From UBA2638 sp046293135 (GTDB taxonomy: Bacteria; Pseudomonadota; Alphaproteobacteria; Micavibrionales; Micavibrionaceae): DNA of 64,000 nucleotides. The notes beneath the pieces are model-generated. The model was not told the DNA's origin. It saw only the letters and a program-made list of their open reading frames with translations, and searched no databases. Position 1 is the stretch's first letter. Each line of letters opens with the position of its first letter. The translations under genes were made by a program, and so were the position numbers. Below, piece by piece: positions 42,941 to 52,479 of the stretch. The stretch spans positions 372,001 to 436,000 of the forward strand of contig JBKBPR010000002.1 in NCBI GenBank assembly GCA_046293135.1. The letters run 5' to 3'.

Positions 42941-44191
42941 CTAGAAGTCTTCGGCGGTGGCGGGACGCGTAAGCGGAGCGACGAATAGGACTCCCATGGG
43001 GGTTCCGGCACGAATTTTTACAAGCGTTTGAACATTTGAGTTCATTTCATCCAGAATGGTTCTGAGCTGAGAGCCAGCTTCTTCAACACCTCCAGCTATT
43101 TGATCTCTTAACTTTGAGGCGGTCGTTTCTTCAGCCACGACATCACCTGAAACGCTTACGGTCGTCCGGCCTGTTTCACCGAATACTGACGCAGCCCCTT
43201 CAATAAAGGCTGCCGCCGTGGGCAAGATAATGCGACGGAAATACCGTCTATCTATATCAGTTGCCATCCCTGGAAGAGTTGTATTCGGATCTAGCGCTAC
43301 CCCCTGCATGGGATAGCTCTTGCCATCTATAACGATTGTATTGAACTGTAGGGTCAAAAGCTCTTCCTGGACTGCAAATGTTCCTAAGATACGACTGCCT
43401 GCAACGGGACCTGAAACAATTTGAGCCAAAACAGGGCCGGGAACATCAGAATTGGCCTCAGTGATTAATTGCGCATAAAGAATTTGACCGGCCGGAACTA
43501 TAATGATTTCTTCCAATGGGTCATCAACACCCGCGCCTGGTTGTTGTCCACCCGCTCCCTCGTCATCAATTTTGTATATATCCGGATTTGTAACCACGCG
43601 TTGGTCAAGAATATAAAGACCTTGCCGCTCTAGAACAGATTGCATTTGTAATGACATGGCCTGTGCGAGCGCATTAATAGCATTTTGACGATTGGCATCA
43701 TTTTGCGGAGCAGCAGGCTCAATAACCTCTCTGCGCTCCATCTCTCTTTGAAGCCGCTCTTCTTGCAACCTTCTCCATCGCTGCAGAGGGTCTTCAGAAT
43801 CTGTGGGTGGTGGAGTGATTTCCAAGCGCGCACCTGGCGGCTCAATTGGGATGGGAATGGCACTGCCCTGACCCTGCATCGCGGATTCAAGGTTTTGTTG
43901 ATTTACGTCTTGAATGGCTTCAATATAAGCCAGGCTTGCATCTTCTGTTCCCGGCGCAACCGTCATTTCAGGGGCGCTAACCATAGCGGATGGGGTAACC
44001 CTCTCCCGCTTTCCCCCAAAAAGGATAATGACACCAAATATAATGGCAGCGGCACCGAGGATAATTCCGACCTTAACCATTGGGTTTGATTGGATGAGCT
44101 CACCCAAAGAGCCCGAAGATTCTTCTGTGTCATCGAAGCCCTCAAAGCCATCGTTTTCGAAATCGTCATTATCAAGATCATTATTGCTCAT
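42941..44191 (-). CDS. dotG: DotG (IcmE / TraO-like) core-complex protein
   Basis: VirB10-like channel subunit. The N-terminal cytosolic segment is acidic (DLDNDDFENDGF), the membrane helix is at about 37-55 (VGIILGAAAIIFGVIILFGG), then a Pro/Glu-rich linker, and the C-terminal TrbI-type beta domain starts near residue 235 (IIVPAGQILYAQLITEANSDVPGPVLAQIV). At 416 residues it is close to conjugative TraO and lacks the long repeat region of Legionella DotG (over 1000). Start overlaps the dotH stop by 11 bases. Confidence 0.92.
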   Translation of the reverse strand: MSNNDLDNDDFENDGFEGFDDTEESSGSLGELIQSNPMVKVGIILGAAAIIFGVIILFGGKRERVTPSAMVSAPEMTVAPGTEDASLAYIEAIQDVNQQNLESAMQGQGSAIPIPIEPPGARLEITPPPTDSEDPLQRWRRLQEERLQREMERREVIEPAAPQNDANRQNAINALAQAMSLQMQSVLERQGLYILDQRVVTNPDIYKIDDEGAGGQQPGAGVDDPLEEIIIVPAGQILYAQLITEANSDVPGPVLAQIVSGPVAGSRILGTFAVQEELLTLQFNTIVIDGKSYPMQGVALDPNTTLPGMATDIDRRYFRRIILPTAAAFIEGAASVFGETGRTTVSVSGDVVAEETTASKLRDQIAGGVEEAGSQLRTILDEMNSNVQTLVKIRAGTPMGVLFVAPLTRPATAEDF

Positions 44192-45260
44192 TTAACAAAT
44201 CCTCACGATCTGAAAGTTGCGCCCTGACCATTTTTCCTTTTTCAGAAAGCAAAACCACAGGTGTACTTTGTAACTCATAAACACGCATCCCATCGGAAGA
44301 GGCAACAGAATTGTTCCAACCTGGAGATAAAAGCGTTAACGGCGTTCTTAAATAAGTCATGCCATTATACGAATAAGCAGTTGTTCTTCCATCTACGCCT
44401 GAAACATTTAGCTTAAGTGCTGAGTTCGGCATTATACCTTGTAACATATCAGATATATCGGATCTTCCGGCCGTTAATGTGATTCCGCGATCAATAATGG
44501 GGATTTCAGCCATGGGTCCTCTTTGAGGAACGGTGGCGTCAAACCGATAATGAACCTCATCACGGTCGGTTGTAAGCATAATTATTATCGGGGAATCCAA
44601 ATCTATCATTTTTATGGACATATTGCCCCGAGCAAACTCTGTTCTTGGGGATACCCTAACAATATTCTCCCCCTTTTCCGGATCACCAACATTCTGCATA
44701 ACCTCGAAATCGCCTGCCCAGGACAGAGATTGAACCGGCCACGGCTTGCCTGTTATGTCGATAAAATTTAGAGTTGTGATATGCCCTAAAGCCGTTTTAA
44801 TTCTTGTTGGCTCCGTTCCCGGATCCATTGCCAAAGTTTCTACAACACTGAGGGGCTTTGGGTCAGGATAAATAGGAGTTACGACAGATTCCTGAGTTCT
44901 ATCATAACGTTCCAGCAAAATACGGATCTCTTCCGGACGCAGTGGAAGCATTCCTTCTAAAGCGGCATTGAAGGCCTGAGAACGAATCTCCTCCTCAAGT
45001 TGCTGGGGTGTTTTTTCAAAGTCAAAGCTATCATCAAGACCAAAAATATCGTCTTCAGGGCCCGCTCCAAATCCCGGTGTTGCGCCTGACATAGTTGGGC
45101 CAGCAGGCAGACCCGAGGCCTCATCAACTGAAAAGTTCGGAATATCTTGTGATTTTGCCGGGAAGCTGAGGCCAGCCATTGCAAGTGTGGCAATTGCGGT
45201 GAACATAAGTATATTCTGGCTTCTAATAGAACCTAAAGGTTTGTTCATCATTGGGAACAT
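44181..45260 (-). CDS. dotH: DotH (IcmK / TraN-like) outer-membrane core protein
   Basis: Outer-membrane core subunit with DotC and DotD, VirB9-related. The 359 residues match IcmK (about 361). Signal peptide ends near SFPAKSQD. Family blocks include RPEEIRILLERYDRTQESVVTPIYPDPKP, GHITTLNFIDITGKPWPV and MTYLRTPLTLLSPGWNNSVASSDGMRVYEL. ATGs at 45260, 45251 and 45248 are all plausible. It follows dotI after 145 bases that contain a short hairpin. Confidence 0.93.
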   Translation of the reverse strand: MFPMMNKPLGSIRSQNILMFTAIATLAMAGLSFPAKSQDIPNFSVDEASGLPAGPTMSGATPGFGAGPEDDIFGLDDSFDFEKTPQQLEEEIRSQAFNAALEGMLPLRPEEIRILLERYDRTQESVVTPIYPDPKPLSVVETLAMDPGTEPTRIKTALGHITTLNFIDITGKPWPVQSLSWAGDFEVMQNVGDPEKGENIVRVSPRTEFARGNMSIKMIDLDSPIIIMLTTDRDEVHYRFDATVPQRGPMAEIPIIDRGITLTAGRSDISDMLQGIMPNSALKLNVSGVDGRTTAYSYNGMTYLRTPLTLLSPGWNNSVASSDGMRVYELQSTPVVLLSEKGKMVRAQLSDREDLLNEQ

Positions 45261-45336
45261 TTCTTTAATAATAGTTACAAATCATAAAAAGAATACGGTG
45301 TTCGCCGAGGCGTGTCACTAAAGAAAATAAATATTT

Positions 45337-45353
45337 CTGTGAATTCTTCACAG
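45337..45353. promoter_or_regulatory. Hairpin/dyad in the dotI-dotH gap
   Basis: CTGTGAA-TTC-TTCACAG is a perfect 7-base dyad with a 3-base spacer, 77 bases before the dotH ATG. It could be an operator or an RNA processing or attenuation hairpin; the arrangement cannot tell these apart. Confidence 0.35.
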
Positions 45354-45405
45354 GAAGAAGGCCGAGAGTTGGCTATGGCGACGAGCGTATAATCCGAAAA
45401 GCACC

Positions 45406-46137
45406 CTATCGTTGAACGGCAATCCATTGCTCAATACCAATTCCATTTGGCGTTTCAAGGCGCGGAACCCTTACAACCACCACGGTAATCAAAAGGCTAT
45501 CGCTTCGTGTTCGCGAACCAGATTGATAGGTTACAACCAGAGGAAGCTGCACAACCCACTGATAGCGACCTGCTACAATACCCTCTGATTCAAGAACCGG
45601 CGCTCCCTGAGGCGCTGCGGTAACAACTTGTTGATTGGCCTCAACCATTTCAATAATACGTGAACGCTGCAATGCTGAAGTAAAACTCTCCCAGCCACGG
45701 CGCGTGAAGTTACGGGAGGCCTCTTGTAAGCGACGCCTGTAATCATTAAATCCGAAAGTCATAACCTCTGTTGCGGCCTGGGCAACCCATGACATCAGGG
45801 CGGGCGTGCTAAGATTTGGCTCGTTTAGGGCAACCATCGGGATAAGGCGCCCATCTTCTGTCGTTGCAAAATAACGATTTTCAGGCTGATGAATTTGTAT
45901 TACGAAAAACATTGCGCCAAGAAGCCCGATTATTATTAATGATTGGAGCACAGCGAGGCGTAAAAGGCTACGATAGCCATCACGGTAGAATTCATTGCGA
46001 ATAACAACATTGCCTAAGCCCGTAGCCTCAACTTTTTCATTTGCTTGCTCGTTGCCAGCACCTGGTGCGGTTTTTGAGCCTACAGAAGGTTTGGCAGCTT
46101 GATTTTCTTTTGATGCCTGCGCTGAATTTTCTGACAT
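45406..46137 (-). CDS. dotI: DotI (IcmL / TraM-like) inner-membrane protein
   Basis: VirB8-like component. The 243-residue protein has a disordered Ala/Lys/Asn-rich N-terminus of about 40 residues, then NEFYRDGYRSLLRLAVLQSLIII, the membrane helix at about 59-80, and a C-terminal periplasmic NTF2-like domain with FFVIQIHQPENRYFATTEDGRLIPMVALNEPN. The extension before the helix is longer than in Legionella IcmL (212). It is the first gene of the icmL-to-icmB order and faces the divergent four-gene exported family across 46138-46303. Confidence 0.93.
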   Translation of the reverse strand: MSENSAQASKENQAAKPSVGSKTAPGAGNEQANEKVEATGLGNVVIRNEFYRDGYRSLLRLAVLQSLIIIGLLGAMFFVIQIHQPENRYFATTEDGRLIPMVALNEPNLSTPALMSWVAQAATEVMTFGFNDYRRRLQEASRNFTRRGWESFTSALQRSRIIEMVEANQQVVTAAPQGAPVLESEGIVAGRYQWVVQLPLVVTYQSGSRTRSDSLLITVVVVRVPRLETPNGIGIEQWIAVQR

Positions 46138-46315
46138 TTTAACCGTGAATATATTAGAATATTAACCAATAAATTTTAATTTCGTAACCATATTGCTTGA
46201 AACAATCGAATCATACAAGTGTCAATAAATTTTCATTCTAAAAATTCTGTATTTTCAAATGTGTATTTTCAAGAACTTTATGCTAAAATAAAATTTACGG
46301 TACTTGGCTAAAGTT

Positions 46316-47686
46316 ATGATAAAAATTCAAAAAAACAGATTTAAAGAGCTCTGCAGGCTTTTTCTAGCTTTCGTGGTGGTTGCTCTAATTCTTTCGGCTT
46401 GGCTTCCTAGGGCTGCCCTAGCTTGTGGCTCGTGCCCCTGTGGGTTGTGTCATCCCGTTGACTGCGCCACATCCATAGCGAATGTTCAGAGGCATCATAA
46501 TATTGGCCGATCACAAATTACAAATTACATGTCAGAACGTTTTGAGCTTCATAGAGAGTGGATTATAGAAACATTTTTTATCGGCAATCTGCTTCCGGCA
46601 ATGATGATGATGACCGAGCAGCTTTCCGCAGTAGGCATGTATCAAATGCTTGCTGTTGGCAGTCTTATGGACGCCAAAATTCAGCTTGAAACACAAAGGG
46701 ATTTGCAAAGGCTGCAAGCTCAGGCAATCAAAGATTATCAGCCGAGTCAGGATTTTTGCTGGTTTGGAACGAATGTTCGAAGCTTTTCAGCCTCGGAAAT
46801 GCGTGGTGGCTTCAATAAAATGGCTTTGAATAGAGCTTCATTGGCTAGGCAAACTGGTCAAGGAAGCAGCGCGTCAGGCCTGTCTGTCGATGAAGACCTA
46901 AGAGCGAGATGGACAAGTTTTACTGATAATTATTGTGTCGTTACCGATAATGCCTGGATTGAAGATCGGGCATCAATAACAGGTTTACAGCCAGCATGTA
47001 ATTCCAGCACATCTGATGGTGTTCGCGTTAATGCTGATGTGGACTTTGGCAGGCTTGTGGAATTACCGAGAACTATTGAGATTGATTTTACCGGAGGCGA
47101 TGAAGACCTGACGTCCGAGGAGGCAAGCTTTGCGGAGCAGGATATTATTGCGCTTAAACGCAACATATATGGGCACAAGCCTTTGATGTCAAATATGGGT
47201 ATGTTAGAGGCTGCGGCGGCACAGAAGCAATATTTGGATATGAGGTCTATAGCGGCGAAAAGAAATGTCGCTGAAAATAGCTTTCTTTCTATTGTGGGAA
47301 TGAAAACTGCGGGGACGGCAAATACATCTCCTGCTGATACATTTCAGTATCTTGCGGCTATATTTAATGGGCTCGGTATTGATGATGTTGATGAAATTCG
47401 CAGTTTGATTGGTGAGCACCCAAGTCATTATGCTCAACTAGAGCTCTTGGCGAAGCGAATTTACCAAAACCAGACATTCTATGCGAATCTCTATGATAAG
47501 CCTGAAAATGTTGTTCGAACGTCTGTGGCGCTTCGGGCAATTGAGCTAATGGTTGATCGCGCTATGTTTGAAAGCAGATTGAGAAAGGAGATGGCGATCT
47601 CAGTTTTGCTGTCGACAAAGCTTCATGATGGCGCTGAAAAAGTAAATGCGGATATAATTAGAATTTCTAATGCGATGAGCCGATAA
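46316..47686 (+). CDS. Exported unknown family, paralogue 1 of 4
   Basis: The 456-residue protein begins at ATG 46316 (a TTG four codons earlier is possible). A signal peptide ends at ALA followed by a Cys-rich segment CGSCPCGLCHPVDC. The shared core: HREWI then LPAMMMMTEQLSAVGMYQ, DAKIQLETQRDLQRL, DYQPSQDFCWFGTN, a YC near residue 205, NIYGHK, DMRSIAAKRNVAENSF and NLYDKPENVVR near the end. It looks mainly helical and periplasmic. Next gene starts 1 base after its stop. No known family recognised; adjacency to dotI suggests a role in the secretion system. Confidence 0.8.
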   Translation: MIKIQKNRFKELCRLFLAFVVVALILSAWLPRAALACGSCPCGLCHPVDCATSIANVQRHHNIGRSQITNYMSERFELHREWIIETFFIGNLLPAMMMMTEQLSAVGMYQMLAVGSLMDAKIQLETQRDLQRLQAQAIKDYQPSQDFCWFGTNVRSFSASEMRGGFNKMALNRASLARQTGQGSSASGLSVDEDLRARWTSFTDNYCVVTDNAWIEDRASITGLQPACNSSTSDGVRVNADVDFGRLVELPRTIEIDFTGGDEDLTSEEASFAEQDIIALKRNIYGHKPLMSNMGMLEAAAAQKQYLDMRSIAAKRNVAENSFLSIVGMKTAGTANTSPADTFQYLAAIFNGLGIDDVDEIRSLIGEHPSHYAQLELLAKRIYQNQTFYANLYDKPENVVRTSVALRAIELMVDRAMFESRLRKEMAISVLLSTKLHDGAEKVNADIIRISNAMSR

Positions 47687-47687
47687 T

Positions 47688-49091
47688 ATGATTGAAGCTA
47701 GGCAAAAATATAATAACAAGAAAAAGGGGCTGATTGCCTTGGTTTTGCTTGTTGTGTTTTTTGCCTTTGGTGCCGTTGAATCAAAAGCGGCGAATACCGT
47801 ACCGCGGCCCGAACCTGGGCCAAGTGTTGCTGACGCGGGATGTTGTATTCCGTTTTTTGGAATATGTCCGCCCTGCTGTCTTATTCGTACAAGAAATTGC
47901 AGTTGTGGCGATACAGCTGCTGCCGAACAGAATGTTCGCGCTCACCACGTGCGCGGTGAAACTAATATGATGAACCATATGAGGGAAAGCTTTCATCGCC
48001 ATAGGGAATGGATTGTTCGCCGCCCTTTCATGATTGATATGATTGTTACCGCTTTGATGTTGATGGCCGAACAAATGTCAAACGTTGGCATGTTTCAGGT
48101 TTATATTGTTGGCAAATTTTTTGATGCCAAACTGCATTTGGAAACGCAAAGACTGTTTAATGAGTTGCAAAATGAGGCGGCGCGCGATTATCACCCGAGT
48201 GAAAGCTTTTGCTATTTCGGAACCAATGTTCGTTCTATGGCGCATTCTGAAATGCGCTCCCGCTTTACCCAAGGCGTTCTAAATAAAGCGGTTTTAGATA
48301 GAGGGCTCGGCAATGCAAATAATAGTGCCGCCTACGCAAGCGTTGATGAGGATATGCGTGCGCGTTGGGAACAGTTTAGGACAACATATTGTACAATGCA
48401 GGATAATAGCTGGAGCGGAGCACAAAGTGGACTTGTGGGTGTTTGTAATGCTGGGTTGGCAAGTCCTACACGTTTAAACATTGATGTGGATTATCAAAGG
48501 CTGGTTGATTCGCGCAGGCATATTAATATCGATTATCGAAATAGAGGGGCGACTATTGATGAGGCTGATATCATGGCGCTTTCTAAAAATTTATACGGCC
48601 ATAAAACCACCTCAAAAGCCACTGGTTATTTTGCCGCAAGGTCGAGCCATCAAGGTTTTCTGGAGCTACGCTCTGTAATTGCCAAAAGAAGCGTTGCGCA
48701 AAATACGTTCAATGCAATCGTAGGCTTGAAAAGTTCTGGAACGGGAGAGGGTGAAAGCCCATCATTTTTTAGGGCAATTATGAGTGATATGGGGTTGAAC
48801 GCAACAGAGATTACGGAAATTTATGGTCTCAATCCAAGCTATTATGGGCAGTTAGAAGCAATGAGCAAAAAGATCTTCCAAAATACGGATTTTTTCACAG
48901 ATCTTTATGACACACCGGCCAATGTAAAACGAAAGCAGGCCGCTTTGAATGCTATAGAGTTAATGTTGGACAGAGCAATTTATGAGAGCGAGTTGAGGCA
49001 TGAAATGCTACTATCAGTTTTGCTTTCCAGTTACCTTGAATCGGAGAAAGATCTCCATTATACGCAATTCGGATTAGCGGGGAAAAGATAG
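47688..49091 (+). CDS. Exported unknown family, paralogue 2 of 4
   Basis: A 467-residue protein with a signal peptide, then a Cys-rich N-terminus with CCIPFFGICPPCCL and CSCGDT. The core repeats the family blocks: HREWIVRR, MLMAEQMSNVGMFQ, FFDAKLHLETQR, DYHPSESFCYFGTN, DMRARWEQFRTTYC, NLYGHK, ELRSVIAKRSVAQNTF and NLYDTPANVKR. It is the closest relative of paralogue 1. The near-abutting arrangement indicates one transcript. Unknown function. Confidence 0.8.
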   Translation: MIEARQKYNNKKKGLIALVLLVVFFAFGAVESKAANTVPRPEPGPSVADAGCCIPFFGICPPCCLIRTRNCSCGDTAAAEQNVRAHHVRGETNMMNHMRESFHRHREWIVRRPFMIDMIVTALMLMAEQMSNVGMFQVYIVGKFFDAKLHLETQRLFNELQNEAARDYHPSESFCYFGTNVRSMAHSEMRSRFTQGVLNKAVLDRGLGNANNSAAYASVDEDMRARWEQFRTTYCTMQDNSWSGAQSGLVGVCNAGLASPTRLNIDVDYQRLVDSRRHINIDYRNRGATIDEADIMALSKNLYGHKTTSKATGYFAARSSHQGFLELRSVIAKRSVAQNTFNAIVGLKSSGTGEGESPSFFRAIMSDMGLNATEITEIYGLNPSYYGQLEAMSKKIFQNTDFFTDLYDTPANVKRKQAALNAIELMLDRAIYESELRHEMLLSVLLSSYLESEKDLHYTQFGLAGKR

Positions 49092-49094
49092 ACA

Positions 49095-50513
49095 ATGAAG
49101 AGATCGTATTTAAAAAATTTGATTGTATTACTATTATTTGCCTCTGTGCCGATTTTCTTTACTTCAAAAACGGCTCAAGCATGCTGTAGCTGTAATAATG
49201 ATGTTATATTGGGTGTCGATGATGATCAGTGGTTCGCTGGTGGTTCAGGTACAGTTGATGTCATTAACAATCATCTTGATGCGGAGTTTAACGCCCAGCA
49301 GACCTGGATGATTGCTGTTTTGTTCGAGGATAATATTTTGCCGGCGATGATGCTTATGACGGAACAATTAACCGTTGTAGCAATGTCGCAAGTTAAAATT
49401 TTTGGTGCTTTTCTTGATGCCAAGCATCAAATGGAAACACAGAGGTTGTTTCAAACGCTTCAAGCGAGAGCGCATAAAGATTATCATCCTAGCATCGGAA
49501 TGTGTGAGTTTGGAAGCGCAACAAAGAGCCTTGCTGCTTCTGAACGTAGAGGTGAACTTGTCGCTCAGGCGCTCTCTCAAAGGTCTTTGACGCGTCAGCT
49601 TGGCGGACCAAATTATAGTGCAACATTTGGCCCTGATCACGATAAGATAGGGCGGGTTAATCAGTTTAAAGTACTTTTCTGCGACCCTAGAGATCATAAC
49701 AATGGCTTGTGGCACATGTGCACAGGAGCGCCCCCATCCAGCGATACAGGGGAGCCTCAGGAAAGAGATCAGTTTAACAGGGACATAGATTTTGTTTCCC
49801 AAGTTGACTTTCCTCTTACTATAGAAAACCAAAGTGCTACAGCAGCAGGAACTTATGAATCCATAGATCTTACAAGTTCAGATCAATCTCAAGCGTTTAC
49901 AAATGTTCTTGCTCTGGCGAGCAATTTATATTCGCATGATGTCTTTATACGCCCTGCAGCTTCGCATTTGTCTCATCCTGAAGATGGCCGTGTTGGAGCG
50001 CAGCTGACGGATATGCAGAAAACATATATGAATATGCGCTCGATTATTGCGAAGAGATCGGTTGCTGAAAGTTCTTTCAATGCGATCGTCGGCATGAAAA
50101 GCTCTGGGACTGCAGGCTCTAGAGATTATTTGGTGGCGCTATTAAGGGATTTGGGTATTGTTGACCCAGATGCGCCAGGCAGTGTCGATCAGGCGAATGC
50201 TGAAATTGGCCGAATGATCGGCGAGGATCCAAGCTACTATGCGCAAATGGAGGTTTTGACAAAGAAAATTTATCAAAACCCAACGTTTTACACAAATCTG
50301 TATGACAAGCCCGCGAACGTGTTGCGGAAAGGTGTCGCTCTTCAGGCAATTGGTTTAATGCAAAAATTCGATATGTTTAAAAGCTATTTGCGTAGTGAGG
50401 CATCTCTGTCTGTTTTGCTGGAATTGGCTGTAATGGATTTACAGGATAGTGTTGAAAACCGTTTGAATGTTGTGAGCAGTACGGGTGAAGTTGACATCCC
50501 GGGGCCTGATTAG
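49095..50513 (+). CDS. Exported unknown family, paralogue 3 of 4
   Basis: A 472-residue protein starting 3 bases after paralogue 2. Signal peptide ends at AQA followed by CCSCNN. It has MLMTEQLTVVAMSQ, FLDAKHQMETQR, DYHPSIGMCEFGS, LFCDPRDHNNGLW, NMRSIIAKRSVAESSF and NLYDKPANVLR. Compared with 1 and 2 it has a longer mid-region with MCTGAPPSSDTGEP, a feature shared with paralogue 4. The C-terminus ends with a short acidic tail. Unknown function. Confidence 0.8.
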   Translation: MKRSYLKNLIVLLLFASVPIFFTSKTAQACCSCNNDVILGVDDDQWFAGGSGTVDVINNHLDAEFNAQQTWMIAVLFEDNILPAMMLMTEQLTVVAMSQVKIFGAFLDAKHQMETQRLFQTLQARAHKDYHPSIGMCEFGSATKSLAASERRGELVAQALSQRSLTRQLGGPNYSATFGPDHDKIGRVNQFKVLFCDPRDHNNGLWHMCTGAPPSSDTGEPQERDQFNRDIDFVSQVDFPLTIENQSATAAGTYESIDLTSSDQSQAFTNVLALASNLYSHDVFIRPAASHLSHPEDGRVGAQLTDMQKTYMNMRSIIAKRSVAESSFNAIVGMKSSGTAGSRDYLVALLRDLGIVDPDAPGSVDQANAEIGRMIGEDPSYYAQMEVLTKKIYQNPTFYTNLYDKPANVLRKGVALQAIGLMQKFDMFKSYLRSEASLSVLLELAVMDLQDSVENRLNVVSSTGEVDIPGPD

Positions 50514-50523
50514 GAAGATATAG

Positions 50524-52434
50524 ATGCAAGCTTTTAGGTTTGGCAATTATAAATACTTTTTGTTCAGTGCTTTTGCACTTGGGCTGACGCTTACTGCTTT
50601 GTTAATAGCTTTTCAGTTACGCGGGCATATTTTTTCAAATCAGGAATTTTTAAAATTTCATCCTACGATATTATCCGGTCTAGAGCCTAACAGCCCTGTT
50701 TTTGTAGAGATTGTTTATAAGGGCGAGTATTTGGGCAGTGTTATTAAAGAGAATCAATCCTCAGTATTAAGCTCTTCGACGCGTGCCGGATCTGATGGTC
50801 GCGCCTTATTGCCCCCGATGCAGCCATATTATGAGTCTATTTACGTTCGAGCGGGGCTTGAAGCCGCACCCTTGGAGCTACGCTTTTTAAATCATATGGA
50901 TCGAGGACAGTTGGGTGTAAATGTCCGTGGTCTAGAGCAGTTTTCAGATGTCTCGATTGAGCACGGTGATCTAATCAAACGCGCAAAAACAGATTGGGCC
51001 GGTTTATTTTCGGATGTTTTGAGCTTATCGGGCGTTTCTGATTTGGGAGCCAACCCGCAAAGCTTCCGTATAGCTTTTTCGGGCTTTAATTTGAACGATT
51101 CGGTTATAAATCCTGCGCTTTTAGAGGTTGTTATCGGTGTTGGTGGCGGCCCGACGAGCGCTGATGTTAATGTCTATGATCCACGTATTCATGAGTATAA
51201 TTGCGATCGATCCCTGAGCTCGATTGATGGAGAAAGTATTTTTAGACCAAGTACTTGTGATGCGCCAAGAATGAATGAGCATATCCAAGGAACGGAACCC
51301 GGTACAGTAACATATAATATTGTTCAGCCATTGATGAAAATGACCGAGCAATTATCAGCTGTCATGATGTTACAAATGAAAGCGATCGGCGGCTTTTTTG
51401 ATGCGAAAGAGCAAATGGAGGCTCAAAGAACCTTTAGGAGTTTGGTGGCCGAAGCGCATAAGGATTACCATCCAAGTCAGCAAATGTGCCAATTTGGCTC
51501 GTTTATAAGAAATATTTCCCATACAGAAACACACGCTAATTTTTCTAAAAAGGCACTTAACAATACGTTACATGAATATTATCGCTCAAAATTTCATATG
51601 AGTTCTTCTGAGGGCGCAACGACTGATGTCCGAGCACGGATTGAGCAATTCCGAAGAGTATATTGTAATCCGAATGATTTTGCTGGTGGCTTGTGGGAAT
51701 TGTGTCGAAATGCAATGCCTTCTAGTCCGACAGGGCCTCCGGAAAGGCGCGAGCGCTTCAATAAAGATGTAGATTTTTTCCGAACACTTGATATGCCTGT
51801 AACTCTTGAGATTGACCTTACAAATCGTCAAGGTACGGAAGACTATGAAGATGTTGTGGCATTGGCTAAAAATCTTTATTGGCCAAAAGTGCCGGACTTA
51901 CCGAGCGCTGTGGAGTATAGGCAAGGTTTTGAAGATAATTATAAGCTTTATTTGGCAACAAGAAGTGTTATGAGCAAATATAATGTTGCTCATGCAAGTT
52001 TTGCCCATATTGTTGGTATGAAGGCTCAGTCACCTGTTGGCACTGTTAATGCCAATGTGACTGGCCCCGCACATATGAAATCTCTATTACAAACATTTTT
52101 TGACCCACCCCTATCCAATGATGAAATGAATGAGTTAATGGGGGAGCGCCCAAGTTATTATGCGCAGATGGAATTTTTAACCAAAAGAATGTTTCAGCAT
52201 CCGACTTTTTACACAAATTTATATGACAAGCCAGCGAACGTGGATCGTATCAATACTACGTTAGAGGCGTTTCAGTTGATGCATGGCCGAGACCGTTTTG
52301 AATCAATGTTGCGGCAAGAAATGTTGATCTCTGTGCTTGTTGAGCAGCAATTGGAAAAGCATGTTCGCGGAGTGAATGCCAAAATATTGGAAGTCTCAGC
52401 AGATCGCTTACCGCTCGACCCGACCGGAAATTAA
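50524..52434 (+). CDS. Exported unknown family, paralogue 4 of 4, with an extra N-terminal domain
   Basis: A 636-residue protein with GGAAGA five bases before the ATG. The N-terminus has a membrane helix (about 12-30), and then an extra beta-rich domain of roughly 220 residues (FVEIVYKGEYLGSVI through VNVYDPRIHEYNCD) not seen in the other three. From about residue 265 the family core follows: MKMTEQLSAVMMLQ, FFDAKEQMEAQR, DYHPSQQMCQFGS, VYCNPNDFAGGLWELC and NLYDKPANVDR. The Cys-rich N-terminal motif is absent. It ends the operon; flgK follows after 99 bases. Confidence 0.8.
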   Translation: MQAFRFGNYKYFLFSAFALGLTLTALLIAFQLRGHIFSNQEFLKFHPTILSGLEPNSPVFVEIVYKGEYLGSVIKENQSSVLSSSTRAGSDGRALLPPMQPYYESIYVRAGLEAAPLELRFLNHMDRGQLGVNVRGLEQFSDVSIEHGDLIKRAKTDWAGLFSDVLSLSGVSDLGANPQSFRIAFSGFNLNDSVINPALLEVVIGVGGGPTSADVNVYDPRIHEYNCDRSLSSIDGESIFRPSTCDAPRMNEHIQGTEPGTVTYNIVQPLMKMTEQLSAVMMLQMKAIGGFFDAKEQMEAQRTFRSLVAEAHKDYHPSQQMCQFGSFIRNISHTETHANFSKKALNNTLHEYYRSKFHMSSSEGATTDVRARIEQFRRVYCNPNDFAGGLWELCRNAMPSSPTGPPERRERFNKDVDFFRTLDMPVTLEIDLTNRQGTEDYEDVVALAKNLYWPKVPDLPSAVEYRQGFEDNYKLYLATRSVMSKYNVAHASFAHIVGMKAQSPVGTVNANVTGPAHMKSLLQTFFDPPLSNDEMNELMGERPSYYAQMEFLTKRMFQHPTFYTNLYDKPANVDRINTTLEAFQLMHGRDRFESMLRQEMLISVLVEQQLEKHVRGVNAKILEVSADRLPLDPTGN

Positions 52435-52463
52435 TTTCCAAACATAGATCAATATCCTGAAAC

Positions 52464-52479
52464 TGGCATTGCTTTTGCA
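52464..52479 (+). promoter_or_regulatory. Candidate sigma54 promoter upstream of flgK
   Basis: TGGCATTGCTTTTGCA has GG and GC separated by 10 bases and matches TGGCA-N6-TTGC in 9 of 11 specified positions of the -24/-12 consensus. It lies 55 bases before the flgK ATG. Late flagellar genes are sigma54-dependent in Caulobacter. A dyad TGTGAAAACAG/CTGTTTCACA (52483-52514) follows it. Confidence 0.5.

Noticed and set aside
46316..52434. Calling the four exported paralogues DotA or VirB6-like
   Set aside because: They lack multiple membrane helices; hydrophobic stretches are limited to the N-terminus and a short amphipathic region.
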